DNA of 34,829 bases. Source: Flavobacterium rivuli WB 3.3-2 = DSM 21788. GTDB taxonomy: Bacteria; Bacteroidota; Bacteroidia; Flavobacteriales; Flavobacteriaceae. The notes beneath the pieces are model-generated. The model was not told the DNA's origin, did not search any database, and saw only the letters and a list, made by a program, of their open reading frames with translations. How positions within the stretch are numbered: position 1 is the stretch's first letter; every line of letters starts with the position of its first letter. The translations under genes were made by a program, and so were the position numbers. This document shows, piece by piece, positions 24,501-32,429 of this stretch. The DNA lies in contig NZ_KB899971.1 in the NCBI RefSeq assembly GCF_000378485.1, positions 277,050-311,878 on the forward strand, in the 5' to 3' direction.

Positions 24501-25401
24501 ATGAGTTATTACTTGGAGAAGCAACCTGAGATACAAGGATATCCGGGATAGCATCTTCTGCAACGTTAGTAAGTATGTTACTTGCCTGGAAGCTAAGAAC
24601 AGAACTTGACGGAAGGTTAGTAACGCCTGTACCAAGGTCTAATCCACGTATACCATCAATAAGCACATCTCTTACAGTAAGACCCTGTACACTTTGTGCA
24701 GTAGGCACAGATGTAGTAGAGCTACCATCGATGTTTTTTGCAAGAACGATAAGGTTAGGGTCGCCACTGTTAGACGGGCCCGCTGTACCTGCAATATTAT
24801 TAATTGGCAATGCCCTAAAGTTACCTTGTGTGTAAGCACCTGTAGTAGTGCCACGCGTACCGCTTGTAAGGGTAGTACCCATCTCGCTGTTTGGCGCAGT
24901 ACTATACTGTGTACCATCATAAGTAAAGGCTAAAAGGCTATGGCTTGTATCTGGCTGTAAAGAAGTATTACCTGTAGCAGCACTTGTTACAAAGTAACCA
25001 TTAAAGTTAGTAATAATACGTGTTACACCAGCGTTAGTTGGTGTAGCAGCCGGAGCCACATAGCTAAGTGTAGTACTAAATGTTGTTGTAGTACTGCTTT
25101 TAATTACACTTACACTTACTGGACTTGATGTACCTGCGGTAATACCGGTTACTTCCGGCAATACAGCAGTAATAGCCGTACCATTAGAGTTAACGCTAAA
25201 ACTTGTAGCATTAATGGTGTTAAACCTTACCGCTGTAACTCCTGTAAAGTTGCTACCGGTAATGGTGATTGGAGTTCTGTGCGTTACAACGCTTGGAGCG
25301 TAGGCACTAAAAGTTGGCGTTTGTGCAAATGCACCGGCCGAGATTAAAAACAACAATAGCATTAGCTGTTTTTTCAAAAAGGTAGTTTTTCGAACCTTCA
25401 T
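21556..25401 (-). CDS. Large T9SS-secreted surface protein with IPT/TIG, Ig-like domains and type A sorting tail
   Basis: 1281 aa. Signal peptide about 1-26 (hydrophobic QLMLLLFLISAGAFA, cut before Q27). Residues about 28-115 form an IPT/TIG domain (SAYAPSVVTHRTPITITGSN). From about 410 there are Ig-like repeats (PEINTQPASVAACSGTATFS, ANAGIYTVLVTNPSGAV; CAGGTATITLANSVGT), then WNTATNWSCGTVPT and a long beta-helix-like portion. The last 75 residues are the Por secretion tail (MTDVTVYDVRGRVLFTKSG, VSGLQAAQEVLIIEV, GKVSKKLVF), removed as the protein is exported by the type IX system and fixed to the surface. It is likely an adhesin or cell-surface structural protein. The codon use is AT-leaning and Thr/Val-rich, unlike the phage genes. 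Host gene. Confidence 0.9.
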   Translation of the reverse strand: MKVRKTTFLKKQLMLLLFLISAGAFAQTPTFSAYAPSVVTHRTPITITGSNFTGVTAVRFNTINATSFSVNSNGTAITAVLPEVTGITAGTSSPVSVSVIKSSTTTTFSTTLSYVAPAATPTNAGVTRIITNFNGYFVTSAATGNTSLQPDTSHSLLAFTYDGTQYSTAPNSEMGTTLTSGTRGTTTGAYTQGNFRALPINNIAGTAGPSNSGDPNLIVLAKNIDGSSTTSVPTAQSVQGLTVRDVLIDGIRGLDLGTGVTNLPSSSVLSFQASNILTNVAEDAIPDILVSQVASPSNNSFDVFCFVDVNGNIVGKPVQINIFGVNAVGTYKTDFFSLPAAAALNTARVNGVATPGGETRDIRLVAYRLIDFGITEANRTQAVQFKVMPSGTSDPAFMAYNRSSFDVPAPEINTQPASVAACSGTATFSVTLNLGQGTEVPTYQWEKDGMPITEGTSGITGTATATLSVPVNGANAGIYTVLVTNPSGAVRSTPAYLNTILLASTGSVTCYDPAVTTYVETGAVGNTPTYQWYSTTRTAGTTPTALNTGTDTAIQGATSARYTPSAFNQNQSYYYFAKVFPAGNDCVIAAKYTPVLEFKVNRAAPGTATSDYLSFCAGGTATITLANSVGTRQWQQSTDGGATWTNVTTGTGGTTTVYRTAPLSVTTKFRALVASGACTGTTSNEITVTVNEVTVWTGATDILWNTATNWSCGTVPTIYNKVQIPAVTVQGRMPNVIGNQGYAKDITVDNGARLTVNTSGTLNVVNNIAVATGGFFTVENNASLVQQNSTIANTGNVKVTRNSNNLYKLDYTLWSSPVTGQNLQAFSPSTLSTRFYVYGTAPAPTQANPNAVHEYYLTVDPALTSFAAAKAYLIRMPNMISGNGTYNAGTSATVFQGDFTGVPNNGTITLPLNTQDARYTAIGNPYASPISVADFYAGNTTVLDNTTGIYFWRKKNDATVSSYAVLSNAAFVPNTAYAINGNHGGDPNYTSGGSTQRDFYPVSGGNAANPNWRISQGQGFIVKTKAGVANPQITFTNSMRREAPASGNQAFFRTGETVASRFWLNIVGNTEQEFSQMAVAYLADATLDLDYSYEASSRTNAANVTLYSLSQDTALTIQARPSFTTTDVVPVGFNAATAGSFNIALDHFDGVFTDGQNIYLKDNATNAVHDLRNGNYTFATEAGRFDERFEVVFTTDALGTETPQLNANNVIIFKEGSSININAGTAQMTDVTVYDVRGRVLFTKSGINATTTVVSGLQAAQEVLIIEVNTVKGKVSKKLVF

Positions 25402-26030
25402 AGTAATTAAATTTTGAATGACACAGTAAAAAATTTCAATAAAACGGTTTTTTTGGGCATCAACAGTTTAGAACGCGTACAATTAAACCAGCGATCTAAG
25501 TTGGGGGCAACTTTGAACACAGTCCTTTTTAACAAATCCTTAACGTTGACAATATATAGAGAAGAATAAGGCGGGGGCCAAACCTTCAATATTTCTTATT
25601 TATGTTGCTATACAGATAATTTATAGCTCCACGACAGTAATTTTAATACAGTTCAATTAATTATTAATCAATTAATTGGAAGACAAAAATACACACACAT
25701 CATTTGTAAAGCAAGAAAAAAATGCTTCTAAACTAAAGAAATGCACATACGTTAATGTTTTTGAACTAAAATTGCATAATCATTACCTAAAATTTACATT
25801 CCTTAACAATTTTCCTTGTTTAAGGCGAAAATGCAATATTCAAATTTTAACTATTTATCTATATATCAGATACTACAGCCGCGTATTACCCTACAAAAAT
25901 ACAAAATTATGTTGTACGTCGATATTTTTTTACACTTTATCGGCTAAAAACGTTTGAGTCAATTAAAATATAGTTTGGCTCCATTTAAAAATATTCTTAG
26001 TAATTTTGGTAAATCATAAAAAATGTTACC
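25402..26030. promoter_or_regulatory. 629-base intergenic region between divergent host genes
   Basis: No gene. For the leftward T9SS gene, CAAAAATA at 25684-25691 (minus TATTTTTG) with CAA at 25712-25714, 20 bases away, is a promoter candidate. It gives a leader of about 275 bases. For the rightward pepP, TTTG at 25974-25977 and TAATTTTG at 26001-26008, 23 bases apart, fit the upper limit of the consensus. The rest is AT-rich and without visible structure. Confidence 0.5.
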
Positions 26031-27323
26031 ATGAAGTACACTCCCATAGACCGCAGCCTGTTTATAAAAAACCGTGCAAAATTTAGCGCGCAAATGAAAC
26101 CTAAAAGTGTTGCTGTCTTTAATTCTAACGATATTTACCCTATAAGTGCAGATAGTACACTACCATTTGCACAACACCGCGATATTTTTTACCTGAGCGG
26201 TGCCGATCAGGAAGAATCGGTACTGGTGCTTTGCCCCGATGCTCCTTATGAGCACCTGCGCGAAATACTTTTTTTGCGTGAAACTAACGAGCATATTGCC
26301 GTATGGGAGGGCGAAAAACTTACTAAAGAACGTGCCTTTGAAGTAAGCGGCATTAAAAATATTATGTGGCTGCAGGATCTCGAAAAAACGCTTTTTGAGA
26401 TAATGACCTACACTGATACTATTTACATAAACACTAACGAGCACTACCGCTCATCGGTACAAACGCAAACCCGCGAAGACCGCTTTATAAAATGGTGGAA
26501 AGACAAATATCCTGCCCATCAGGTGGCTAAGAGCAACCCCATTTTACAGCACCTGCGCTCTGTAAAAGAGCCACAGGAAATTGCACTTATGCAACAGGCC
26601 TGCAACATTACAGAGATGGGCTTTCGCCGCGTGCTTGGCTTTACAAAACCGGGTGTTTGGGAGTACGAAATTGAGGCCGAATTTATTCATGAGTTCACTC
26701 GCAACCGCTCTAAAGGCTTTGCTTATGGCCCCATTATAGCCAGTGGCAACAATGCTAATGTGCTGCATTATGTAGAGAATAACCAGGAGTGCAAAGATGG
26801 CGACCTTATACTGTTTGACGTTGCCGCAGAGTATGCAAATTACAGCAGCGACCTTAGCCGCACCATACCGGTAAACGGGCGTTTTAGCGCAAGGCAAAAA
26901 GAGGTTTATAATGCGGTTTTAAAAGTTAAGGACGAGGCTACAAAAATGCTTACGCCCGGCACGCTATGGAAACAATACCATGTAGAGGTGGGTAAAATTA
27001 TGACATCTGAACTACTGGGCCTTGGCCTGCTTGACAAAGCCGATGTACAGAATGAAAAACCGGAATGGCCTGCTTACAAAAATTATTTTATGCACGGCAC
27101 ATCTCACCACCTGGGACTTGACACCCACGATTACGGCTTGTTATATGAGCCTATGGAGCCCAACATGGTCTTTACCGTAGAGCCGGGAATTTACATTCCT
27201 GCCGAAGGTTTTGGCATTCGCCTGGAAGATAACCTTGTTATACAGCCACAGGGCGAACCGTTTAACCTTATGGGCAACATCCCTATACAGGCAGACGAGA
27301 TTGAAAGCCTTATGAACGCGTAG
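26031..27323 (+). CDS. pepP: Aminopeptidase P (Xaa-Pro aminopeptidase, M24B)
   Basis: 430 aa, the usual length. The N-terminal domain spans 1-170. The pita-bread catalytic domain follows from about 176. The metal ligands are all present: Asp263 (LFDVAAEY), Asp274 (SSDLSRT), His359 (HGTSHHLGLD), Glu384 (TVEPGIYIP) and Glu399 (IRLEDN). It should bind two Mn ions and remove the first residue of peptides whose second residue is proline. It is a chromosomal housekeeping gene in the Bacteroidota and has no link to phage growth, so it marks host DNA between the tail and head modules. Confidence 0.93.
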   Translation: MKYTPIDRSLFIKNRAKFSAQMKPKSVAVFNSNDIYPISADSTLPFAQHRDIFYLSGADQEESVLVLCPDAPYEHLREILFLRETNEHIAVWEGEKLTKERAFEVSGIKNIMWLQDLEKTLFEIMTYTDTIYINTNEHYRSSVQTQTREDRFIKWWKDKYPAHQVAKSNPILQHLRSVKEPQEIALMQQACNITEMGFRRVLGFTKPGVWEYEIEAEFIHEFTRNRSKGFAYGPIIASGNNANVLHYVENNQECKDGDLILFDVAAEYANYSSDLSRTIPVNGRFSARQKEVYNAVLKVKDEATKMLTPGTLWKQYHVEVGKIMTSELLGLGLLDKADVQNEKPEWPAYKNYFMHGTSHHLGLDTHDYGLLYEPMEPNMVFTVEPGIYIPAEGFGIRLEDNLVIQPQGEPFNLMGNIPIQADEIESLMNA

Positions 27324-27385
27324 TTAAGTTTGCAGTATTCAGTACTCAGTCATCAGTCGCAGTATTCAGTCGCAGTTTGCAGCTT

Positions 27386-27781
27386 GTCATTCTGAGCGAG
27401 CGAAACGCAGTGCAGCCAAAGGATCTTTGATACAGCAAATAACAACATGTCATTCTGAGCGGAACGAAGTGCGGCCGAAGAATCTCTGGTACAGCAAATA
27501 ACAACATGTCATTCTGAGCGAAACGCAGTGCAGCCGAAGAATCTCTGGTACAGCAAATAACAACATGTCATTCTGAGCGGAACGAAGTGCAGCCGAAGAA
27601 TCTTTGGTACAGCAAATAACAACATGTCATTCTGAGCGGAACGCAGTGCAGCCGAAGAATCTCTGGCACAGCAAATAACAATATGTCATTCTGAGCGGAA
27701 CGAAGTGCAGCCGAAGAATCTCTGGCACAGCAAATAACAATATGTCATTCTGAGCGGAACGAAGTGCAGCCGAAGAATCTC
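27386..27781 (+). repeat. Tandem array of seven family A units, 59-bp period
   Basis: GTCATTCTGAG starts at 27386, 27449, 27508, 27567, 27626, 27685 and 27744. The spacing is 63 bases once and 59 thereafter. Each unit has the A element plus CAGCAAATAACAACAT. Units differ only at a few bases, for example CGAAACG/GGAACG and TACA/CACA, so the array grew by duplication. The first unit is the most divergent, with four extra bases (GAGCGAGCG), and the last ends early into different sequence. The spacers are all the same, so it is not a CRISPR. Confidence 0.9.
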
Positions 27782-27885
27782 AGCTAAATAATTAGCTCAG
27801 CAAATTACACCTATTATATATAGGTGTAAAACTGCCGTTACATCCACAATATCAATGTTCATTGTTTCATTATGAAACATTAAAC

Positions 27886-27916
27886 AAAAAAAGTCTGCAC
27901 AACGCAGGCTTTTTTT
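27886..27916. terminator. Intrinsic terminator, bidirectional
   Basis: AAAAAAAGTCTGC and GCAGGCTTTTTTT pair with one G-T wobble around a 5-base loop. It is likely the stop for transcription reading rightwards from pepP, about 560 bases away across the repeats. Confidence 0.7.
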
Positions 27917-28023
27917 GTTATAATAGAAATTGCCGTTATGTTATTATCAGCATAGCCAAAGAAAAAAGATTCTTCCTTCGTCAGAATGACATGACTATTA
28001 ACTTTTCGACCCGCAGTAACAAG

Positions 28024-28360
28024 GGAACCAACAAAAAAGTCCGAGTGTAGCTGGCTCCCCTCTTGAGAGGGGTTTGGGGGTGTGTTACTCCTAAACAAAT
28101 TAGACTGCTTCGTGCCTCGCAGTGACAATACGTGAAGAAAGGAACCAACAAAAACATCCGAGTGTAGCTGGCTCCCCTCTTGAGAGGGGTTGGGGGTGTG
28201 TTACTTCTAAACGATAAGACTGCTTCGTGCCTCGCAGTGACCAATACGTGAAGAAAGGAACCAACAAAAACATCCGAGTGTAGCTGGCTCCCCTCTTGAG
28301 AGGGGTTGGGGGTGTGTTATTTCTAAACGATAAGACTGCTTCATATTTCCCAGTGACAGG
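28024..28360 (+). repeat. Three tandem copies of a 117-bp composite (E plus B)
   Basis: GGAACCAACAAAAA starts at 28024, 28141 and 28257. Each copy contains a family B element (28043-28086, 28160-28203, 28276-28319) and GACTGCTTCGTGCC, the family E core. The first two copies end in CAATACGTGAAGAAA, sharing TACGTGAAGAAAG-type words with the B-C linker elsewhere. Copy three degrades after GACTGCTTC. The copies are nearly identical, so the amplification is recent. Confidence 0.85.
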
Positions 28361-28436
28361 ATATAAAAAAGAGATAAACATCCTGTACCCGAAACTGTCA
28401 TCGCGAGGCACGAAGCAATCTAATTAAAAGCAGTGC

Positions 28437-29657
28437 TTATCCTTTTAAAGGCAGTTTAATTTGAGGCAACGGTTCGCACAGCGTCTTATTCACTATCCTT
28501 TCCCGCATCATTTCCTTCTTATTAAAATGACGCGATATGTTTTGTACAATTTCGGTGTAGTTATCCCATTCTCCATTTTTGTAATAGAAGACTTTTATCG
28601 ACCTGCAATTGTTATGTTCAAATATTTTGTTGAGTAATATTCTATCTGATAAGCCGCAGGAATGCCCCATAACATATACCTGGAAATGGGTACTCTCAAT
28701 AAAACTCAGCATCTTTTTATAATTAGACGTTTGCAGATATTGAAAAGATTTGATGTTGCGCAGGTATTCGTTATCGTCCTTTTTTTCAATAGCCTTGTAA
28801 TCATCATCCATCTCATCACCAAACCCAAAATTTATAGGATTACCTGCATCATTGAGTTTACCATGAATCTGGATAACTTCGCTTATGCCATAATCATCTC
28901 TATATGCTTTGTTCATAATTGAACTGTAATTGTCGATTGTAGGTGTATAATTAAAGTTTAAAAATAAATTTTTAGGATAATAACTCCTGTTTTTCCTCAA
29001 CTTTGATTCCTCGCTGTTAAATTTATACAACCATTCTTCAACTCCTTGCTTATCCCTATCTGAAAATTCATCTAAGAATTTTTCTTCATATATACTCCTA
29101 TTCCTAAGATTAAAAAGTTGAATAGTCTTATGCATTTCCTTTGTGTCCTCGAAATCATATTTTGTAGCTGCATTTTCATGCAAATATTTTTCAAGTAGCT
29201 TTTTAACTACATCAAATTCTATGTTAAGTTTTTTAACCTCCGAATTATCATTATGCTTTAGAGATTCTTTCAAAAGTTTATAATATTCATTTTCAATATC
29301 AACCCAATTTTTAGTCCTCTCCCTATTGATAGTCGCGAAAAAATTATTTTTCAATCTAAGATTAGATTGATAACCATGATAATTTCCATATATTGAAGTT
29401 TTAAGATTCCTCATGAACATATTATAATCTTGATAAGTTTTGATACTTCTAAAGTCATCTACTGCTTTTGGGGAATACGTACCCGAAAAGCCACAGCTAA
29501 ATAATATAAAATCATCATCGTATATCATTCCAAATTTGTCTTGTTGCTGCAAATTTTCAAAAACTCCTTTCCAATACCAATCAATAAAATCACAATACCC
29601 GGTTGGCAGCCCGTGAGCCAAATCAAAACCGTTTCCTACAATAATCAGTCTGTTCAT
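28437..29657 (-). CDS. AbiH-family abortive infection protein
   Basis: 406 aa. The N-terminus MNRLIIVGNGFDLAHGLPTG, then YCDFIDWYW, is the AbiH signature, with a glycine-rich GNGFDLAHGLPT loop resembling a nucleotide-binding site. The rest is Asn/Lys/Tyr-rich and helical, and its C-terminal part contains NFNYTPTIDNYSS, IQIHGKLND and FQVYVMGHSCGLSD, as in the family. AbiH stops phage growth by cell death or shutdown, with an unknown mechanism. CAAATATA at 29676-29683 reads TATATTTG on the minus strand, 19 bases from the ATG, a good -7 box. It is AT-rich, which suggests transfer, and is bordered by tandem repeats. Confidence 0.88.
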   Translation of the reverse strand: MNRLIIVGNGFDLAHGLPTGYCDFIDWYWKGVFENLQQQDKFGMIYDDDFILFSCGFSGTYSPKAVDDFRSIKTYQDYNMFMRNLKTSIYGNYHGYQSNLRLKNNFFATINRERTKNWVDIENEYYKLLKESLKHNDNSEVKKLNIEFDVVKKLLEKYLHENAATKYDFEDTKEMHKTIQLFNLRNRSIYEEKFLDEFSDRDKQGVEEWLYKFNSEESKLRKNRSYYPKNLFLNFNYTPTIDNYSSIMNKAYRDDYGISEVIQIHGKLNDAGNPINFGFGDEMDDDYKAIEKKDDNEYLRNIKSFQYLQTSNYKKMLSFIESTHFQVYVMGHSCGLSDRILLNKIFEHNNCRSIKVFYYKNGEWDNYTEIVQNISRHFNKKEMMRERIVNKTLCEPLPQIKLPLKG

Positions 29658-29750
29658 ATCTATTTACTTACAATTCAAATATAGATATTTAACTAAACAT
29701 TACTTTGGTATTTGTAAGGATAGATTATTTTTGCATATTACCTTCCAAAA

Positions 29751-29797
29751 GAAATCCGCGTTAATCCGCAAAATCCGTGTCATCCGCGTTCCAAAAC
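29751..29797 (+). repeat. Family C repeat in the hydrolase leader
   Basis: AATCCGCGTTAATCCGC and CATCCGCGTTCC. It ends 0-5 bases before the ATG of the hydrolase, so a repeat forms the translation leader. A GTG in it is in frame and would lengthen the protein by 7 residues, but the true ATG is at 29798. Confidence 0.65.
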
Positions 29798-30580
29798 ATG
29801 AAACACCTACACTACAAAAACATACAAATAAACTATACCGATGCCGGTAAAGGCACCGCGATAGTACTCCTGCATGGCTTTTTAGAAAACAGCACCATGT
29901 GGAATTTTTTTGTAGAACAGTACACAAAGCGTTACCGCGTTATAACCATAGACCTTTTGGGCCATGGCCAAACGGGCTGCCTGGGCTACGTGCACAGTAT
30001 GGAAGATATGGCCGATGCCGTACAGGCGGTACTTACAGAGCTGCGCATTCGTAAAGCTATAATTATGGGGCACTCTATGGGTGGCTATGTGGCACTGGCT
30101 TATGCCGAGTTGTACCCCGATGTTGTAAAAGGTATTGTATTGCAAAATAGCACCACGCGTGCTGATAGCGATGAGCGCAAGGCTAACCGCGACCGTGCCG
30201 TTACTGCCGTAAAAAAAGATTACACCTGCTTTGTAAGCATGTCTATAGCTAATTTATTCAGCGAAGAAAACCGCGAAAAATTTGCTCCCGAAATTGAAGA
30301 ATTGAAGCAGCAGGCATTGCTAACCCCGGTGCAGGGAATTGTTGCCGCGCTGGAAGGCATGAAAATCAGGAAAGACCGCGAGGTGCTACTTCACTTTGCC
30401 CCCTACCCTGTTTTACTGGTACTGGGCGAAAAAGACCAAAGCCTTGTTTACAGCGAGCACGCCGACCAGGCAGAAGGTACATCGGCAAAACTAATTACCT
30501 ACCCATACGGACACATGAGCCATATAGAGAGCCGCGAAGCCCTGCTTAAAGAAACCCTCGACTTTTTTAAAAATTGTTAA
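29798..30580 (+). CDS. Alpha/beta hydrolase
   Basis: 260 aa from the ATG at 29798. The catalytic triad is visible: Ser93 in the nucleophile elbow GHSMGG, Asp213 in LGEKDQS and His239 in GHMSH. The oxyanion-hole motif HGFLENSTMW is at residues 26-35. The fold resembles MenH-like and carboxylesterase-type hydrolases with a small cap between residues about 120 and 200, but the substrate cannot be read from sequence. It is a host-type gene with no apparent phage link. Confidence 0.85.
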   Translation: MKHLHYKNIQINYTDAGKGTAIVLLHGFLENSTMWNFFVEQYTKRYRVITIDLLGHGQTGCLGYVHSMEDMADAVQAVLTELRIRKAIIMGHSMGGYVALAYAELYPDVVKGIVLQNSTTRADSDERKANRDRAVTAVKKDYTCFVSMSIANLFSEENREKFAPEIEELKQQALLTPVQGIVAALEGMKIRKDREVLLHFAPYPVLLVLGEKDQSLVYSEHADQAEGTSAKLITYPYGHMSHIESREALLKETLDFFKNC

Positions 30581-30967
30581 GGCCCTTTATTATATAGATT
30601 AGTCTTAATAAGATATGTATTTTTAGCTATTGTAAAAAGGCAGCTAAGTCCCGGAGGGACGGCATGTATATAGTCAACAGGATCATCAATAGCATTAGAG
30701 CTTCGGAGAAGCGGCATATTTACATGCCGCTTCTCCGAAGCTCTTGATTGCGTTCAACAATTTCTTTGGCTATAAACATGCCACCCCTCTGGGGTTTTAA
30801 ACAGAGTATTCTATGTCAATATAGTTGTTTAAATTTCGGTGAGGCAATGTGCCCATCTACTATAAAAAGATTGTGATGCACTACATAGACCATGTTACGT
30901 GTATAAGAAATCTGCGTAAATCCGCGCCTGCGCAGCATGAGTATAATCCGCGTTACATTTAGTAGAT
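30581..30967. repeat. Gap with a long perfect hairpin and a family C copy
   Basis: No gene. GTCCCGGAGGGAC lies near 30650. 30697-30717 and 30724-30744 are perfect inverted arms of 21 bases with a 6-base loop (AGAGCTTCGGAGAAGCGGC as the left arm start). CCACCCCTCTGGGGTTTT follows near 30782. This set looks like a flavobacterial REP-type element. Family C is at 30907-30958. Confidence 0.7.
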
Positions 30968-32056
30968 TTAGAAATCAAACTTAAGCTGTACCACTACCGC
31001 TTTCTTTTCCCCTGCTTCATTATTTAAATTAGATAACGAAATACCCAGCAGCCTAACCGACTCTTTAGGGCGTTCCTGGTACAGGAGTTCTTTAGTAGTT
31101 TCTAAAATGAGGCTTTTATGCGATATAAAGTACGGCAGGGTTTTACTGCGTGTTTGCACGGTAAAGTCGGAATATTTAATTTTCAGGGTCACAGTCTTAC
31201 CGGCAATCTTTTTTTTACTCAGCCTGCGGTCGAGCTCGGTGGCAATATCATCCAGCTTTTCGAGCATAAAAACCTCCGATACTAAATTCTCGTCAAACGT
31301 GTGCTCTGTCCCTACCGATTTTACGATCCTGTCGGCCTTAACCTCGCTGTTATGTATGCCCCGCACAACGTAATAATAAAAACTACCCGCCTTGCCAAAG
31401 TGCTGCGCCAGGAACTCTATAGATCTTTCCTTAAGGTCTTTGCCGGTAAAAATGCCAAGCTGGTACATTTTCTCGGTAGTAACTTTGCCCACGCCATAAA
31501 ATTTACCAATTTCAAGATTTTCTAAAAATGGCAGCACCTCATCCGGGTTCACCGTTTTTTGTCCGTTAGGCTTGTTGTAGTCGCTCGCCACCTTAGCGAT
31601 AAATTTATTGATAGATATCCCTGCCGATGCCGTGAGCCCGGTTTCCTCCAGTATGCGCTGCCTTATTTGTTGTGCAATAAGCGTGGCACTGGGAATACCT
31701 TTTTTATTAATTGTAACATCAAGGTAGGCTTCATCAAGCGAAAGGGGTTCTACCTTATCGGTAAATTCATGAAAGATGCTGCGTATTTTTCGGGAAATTT
31801 CGGTGTAGCGTTCAAAGCGCGGGCGTACAAAAATAAGTTCGGGGCAGCGTTTCTTGGCAAGAAAGCCGCTCATGGCACTGCGCACGCCAAATTTTCGGGC
31901 CTCATAACTGGCAGCAGCCACCACGCCACGTGTTTCGCCGCCACCCACAGCAAGTGCCTTGCCGCGCAGGGCAGGATTATCCAGCTGCTCTACAGAGGCA
32001 TAAAAGGCATCCATATCTACGTGGATTATTTTGCGCTGTGGCGTTATGGGTTCCAT
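30968..32056 (-). CDS. dinB: DNA polymerase IV (Y-family)
   Basis: 362 aa, full length. The start HVDMDAFYASVEQ holds catalytic Asp14, and LSLDEAYLD holds Asp108 and Glu109. The palm is followed by helix-hairpin-helix parts (ASAGISINKFIAKVASDYNKPNG, FYGVGKVTTEKMYQLGI) and the little finger. The C-terminus QLKFDF matches the clamp-binding consensus, so it can join the replication clamp. It copies past damaged bases in the SOS response. It is host DNA, and may be induced together with the LexA-like phage repressor's release, though no common operator is seen. CAAAATTA at 32061-32068 reads TAATTTTG on the minus strand only 4 bases before the ATG. Confidence 0.93.
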   Translation of the reverse strand: MEPITPQRKIIHVDMDAFYASVEQLDNPALRGKALAVGGGETRGVVAAASYEARKFGVRSAMSGFLAKKRCPELIFVRPRFERYTEISRKIRSIFHEFTDKVEPLSLDEAYLDVTINKKGIPSATLIAQQIRQRILEETGLTASAGISINKFIAKVASDYNKPNGQKTVNPDEVLPFLENLEIGKFYGVGKVTTEKMYQLGIFTGKDLKERSIEFLAQHFGKAGSFYYYVVRGIHNSEVKADRIVKSVGTEHTFDENLVSEVFMLEKLDDIATELDRRLSKKKIAGKTVTLKIKYSDFTVQTRSKTLPYFISHKSLILETTKELLYQERPKESVRLLGISLSNLNNEAGEKKAVVVQLKFDF

Positions 32057-32429
32057 ACTGCAAAATTAGTGTATTTTGTACTGCAATGATATAGGGAAAA
32101 CCATGCCGAAAGGGGGTGGAAAAGTTAAAAATAGCGGAGTATTTGGATACTTTGCAACCTCTCCCCTAACCCCTCTCCTTAAGAGAGGGGAACTCATACC
32201 GGCTCACTCGAACAGGACTTACGGCAAGAGTGCAGCTAAATCTGAAATCTACATTCTTAAATCTTAAATCATTTACTGCAATACCCGCTTCAGTACTTTA
32301 CCAAAATACCCGCCGTACCTTTGCATCATCAAAATAACAAACCTTTATAGCTATAAAGTTTTTCTAATTCTTCTCTCAATATTTCTTCCGCTTTCAATCA
32401 TTCAATATTTCAATAGTCAAATAAAATGG
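32057..32429. promoter_or_regulatory. Gap before the head module: promoters, repeats and a palindromic leader
   Basis: No gene. 32061-32068 is the dinB -7 box. 32160-32230 holds degraded B and CCGGCTCACTCG repeat pieces. TACCTTTG at 32316-32323 is a -7 box for the head genes (no TTG at the right distance, so it is partial). In the resulting 100-base leader there is a 16-base palindrome CTTTATAGCTATAAAG at 32343-32358 followed by T-runs. Confidence 0.5.

Larger units (their letters stand above)
27324..28436. repeat. 1.1-kb gene-free repeat field
   Basis: Family D lies at 27329-27383, then the 59-bp array (27386-27781), two palindromes (27805-27829 TTACACCTA...TAGGTGTAA and 27863-27879 TGTTTCATTATGAAACA), the terminator at 27886-27916, the 117-bp array (28024-28360) and an inverted family E piece at 28397-28424. 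Minus-strand frames through 27981-28411 are translations of repeats and are rejected as genes. Confidence 0.8.

Noticed and set aside
27386..27781. CRISPR-like regular array
   Set aside because: Period is 59 bases but the spacers are nearly identical, and no cas gene is near. It is a tandem repeat.
27981..28411. Minus-strand frames with RSNTPPTPLKRGASYTR-type words
   Set aside because: These are translations of the B repeats. The words recur with each repeat copy and do not resemble proteins.
29777..29797. GTG start for the hydrolase
   Set aside because: The seven extra codons are family C repeat. The ATG at 29798 matches the expected start of the fold.
30697..30744. Terminator reading of the 21-base hairpin
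   Set aside because: No T-run follows on either strand, and the stem is far longer than needed. A repeat element fits better.
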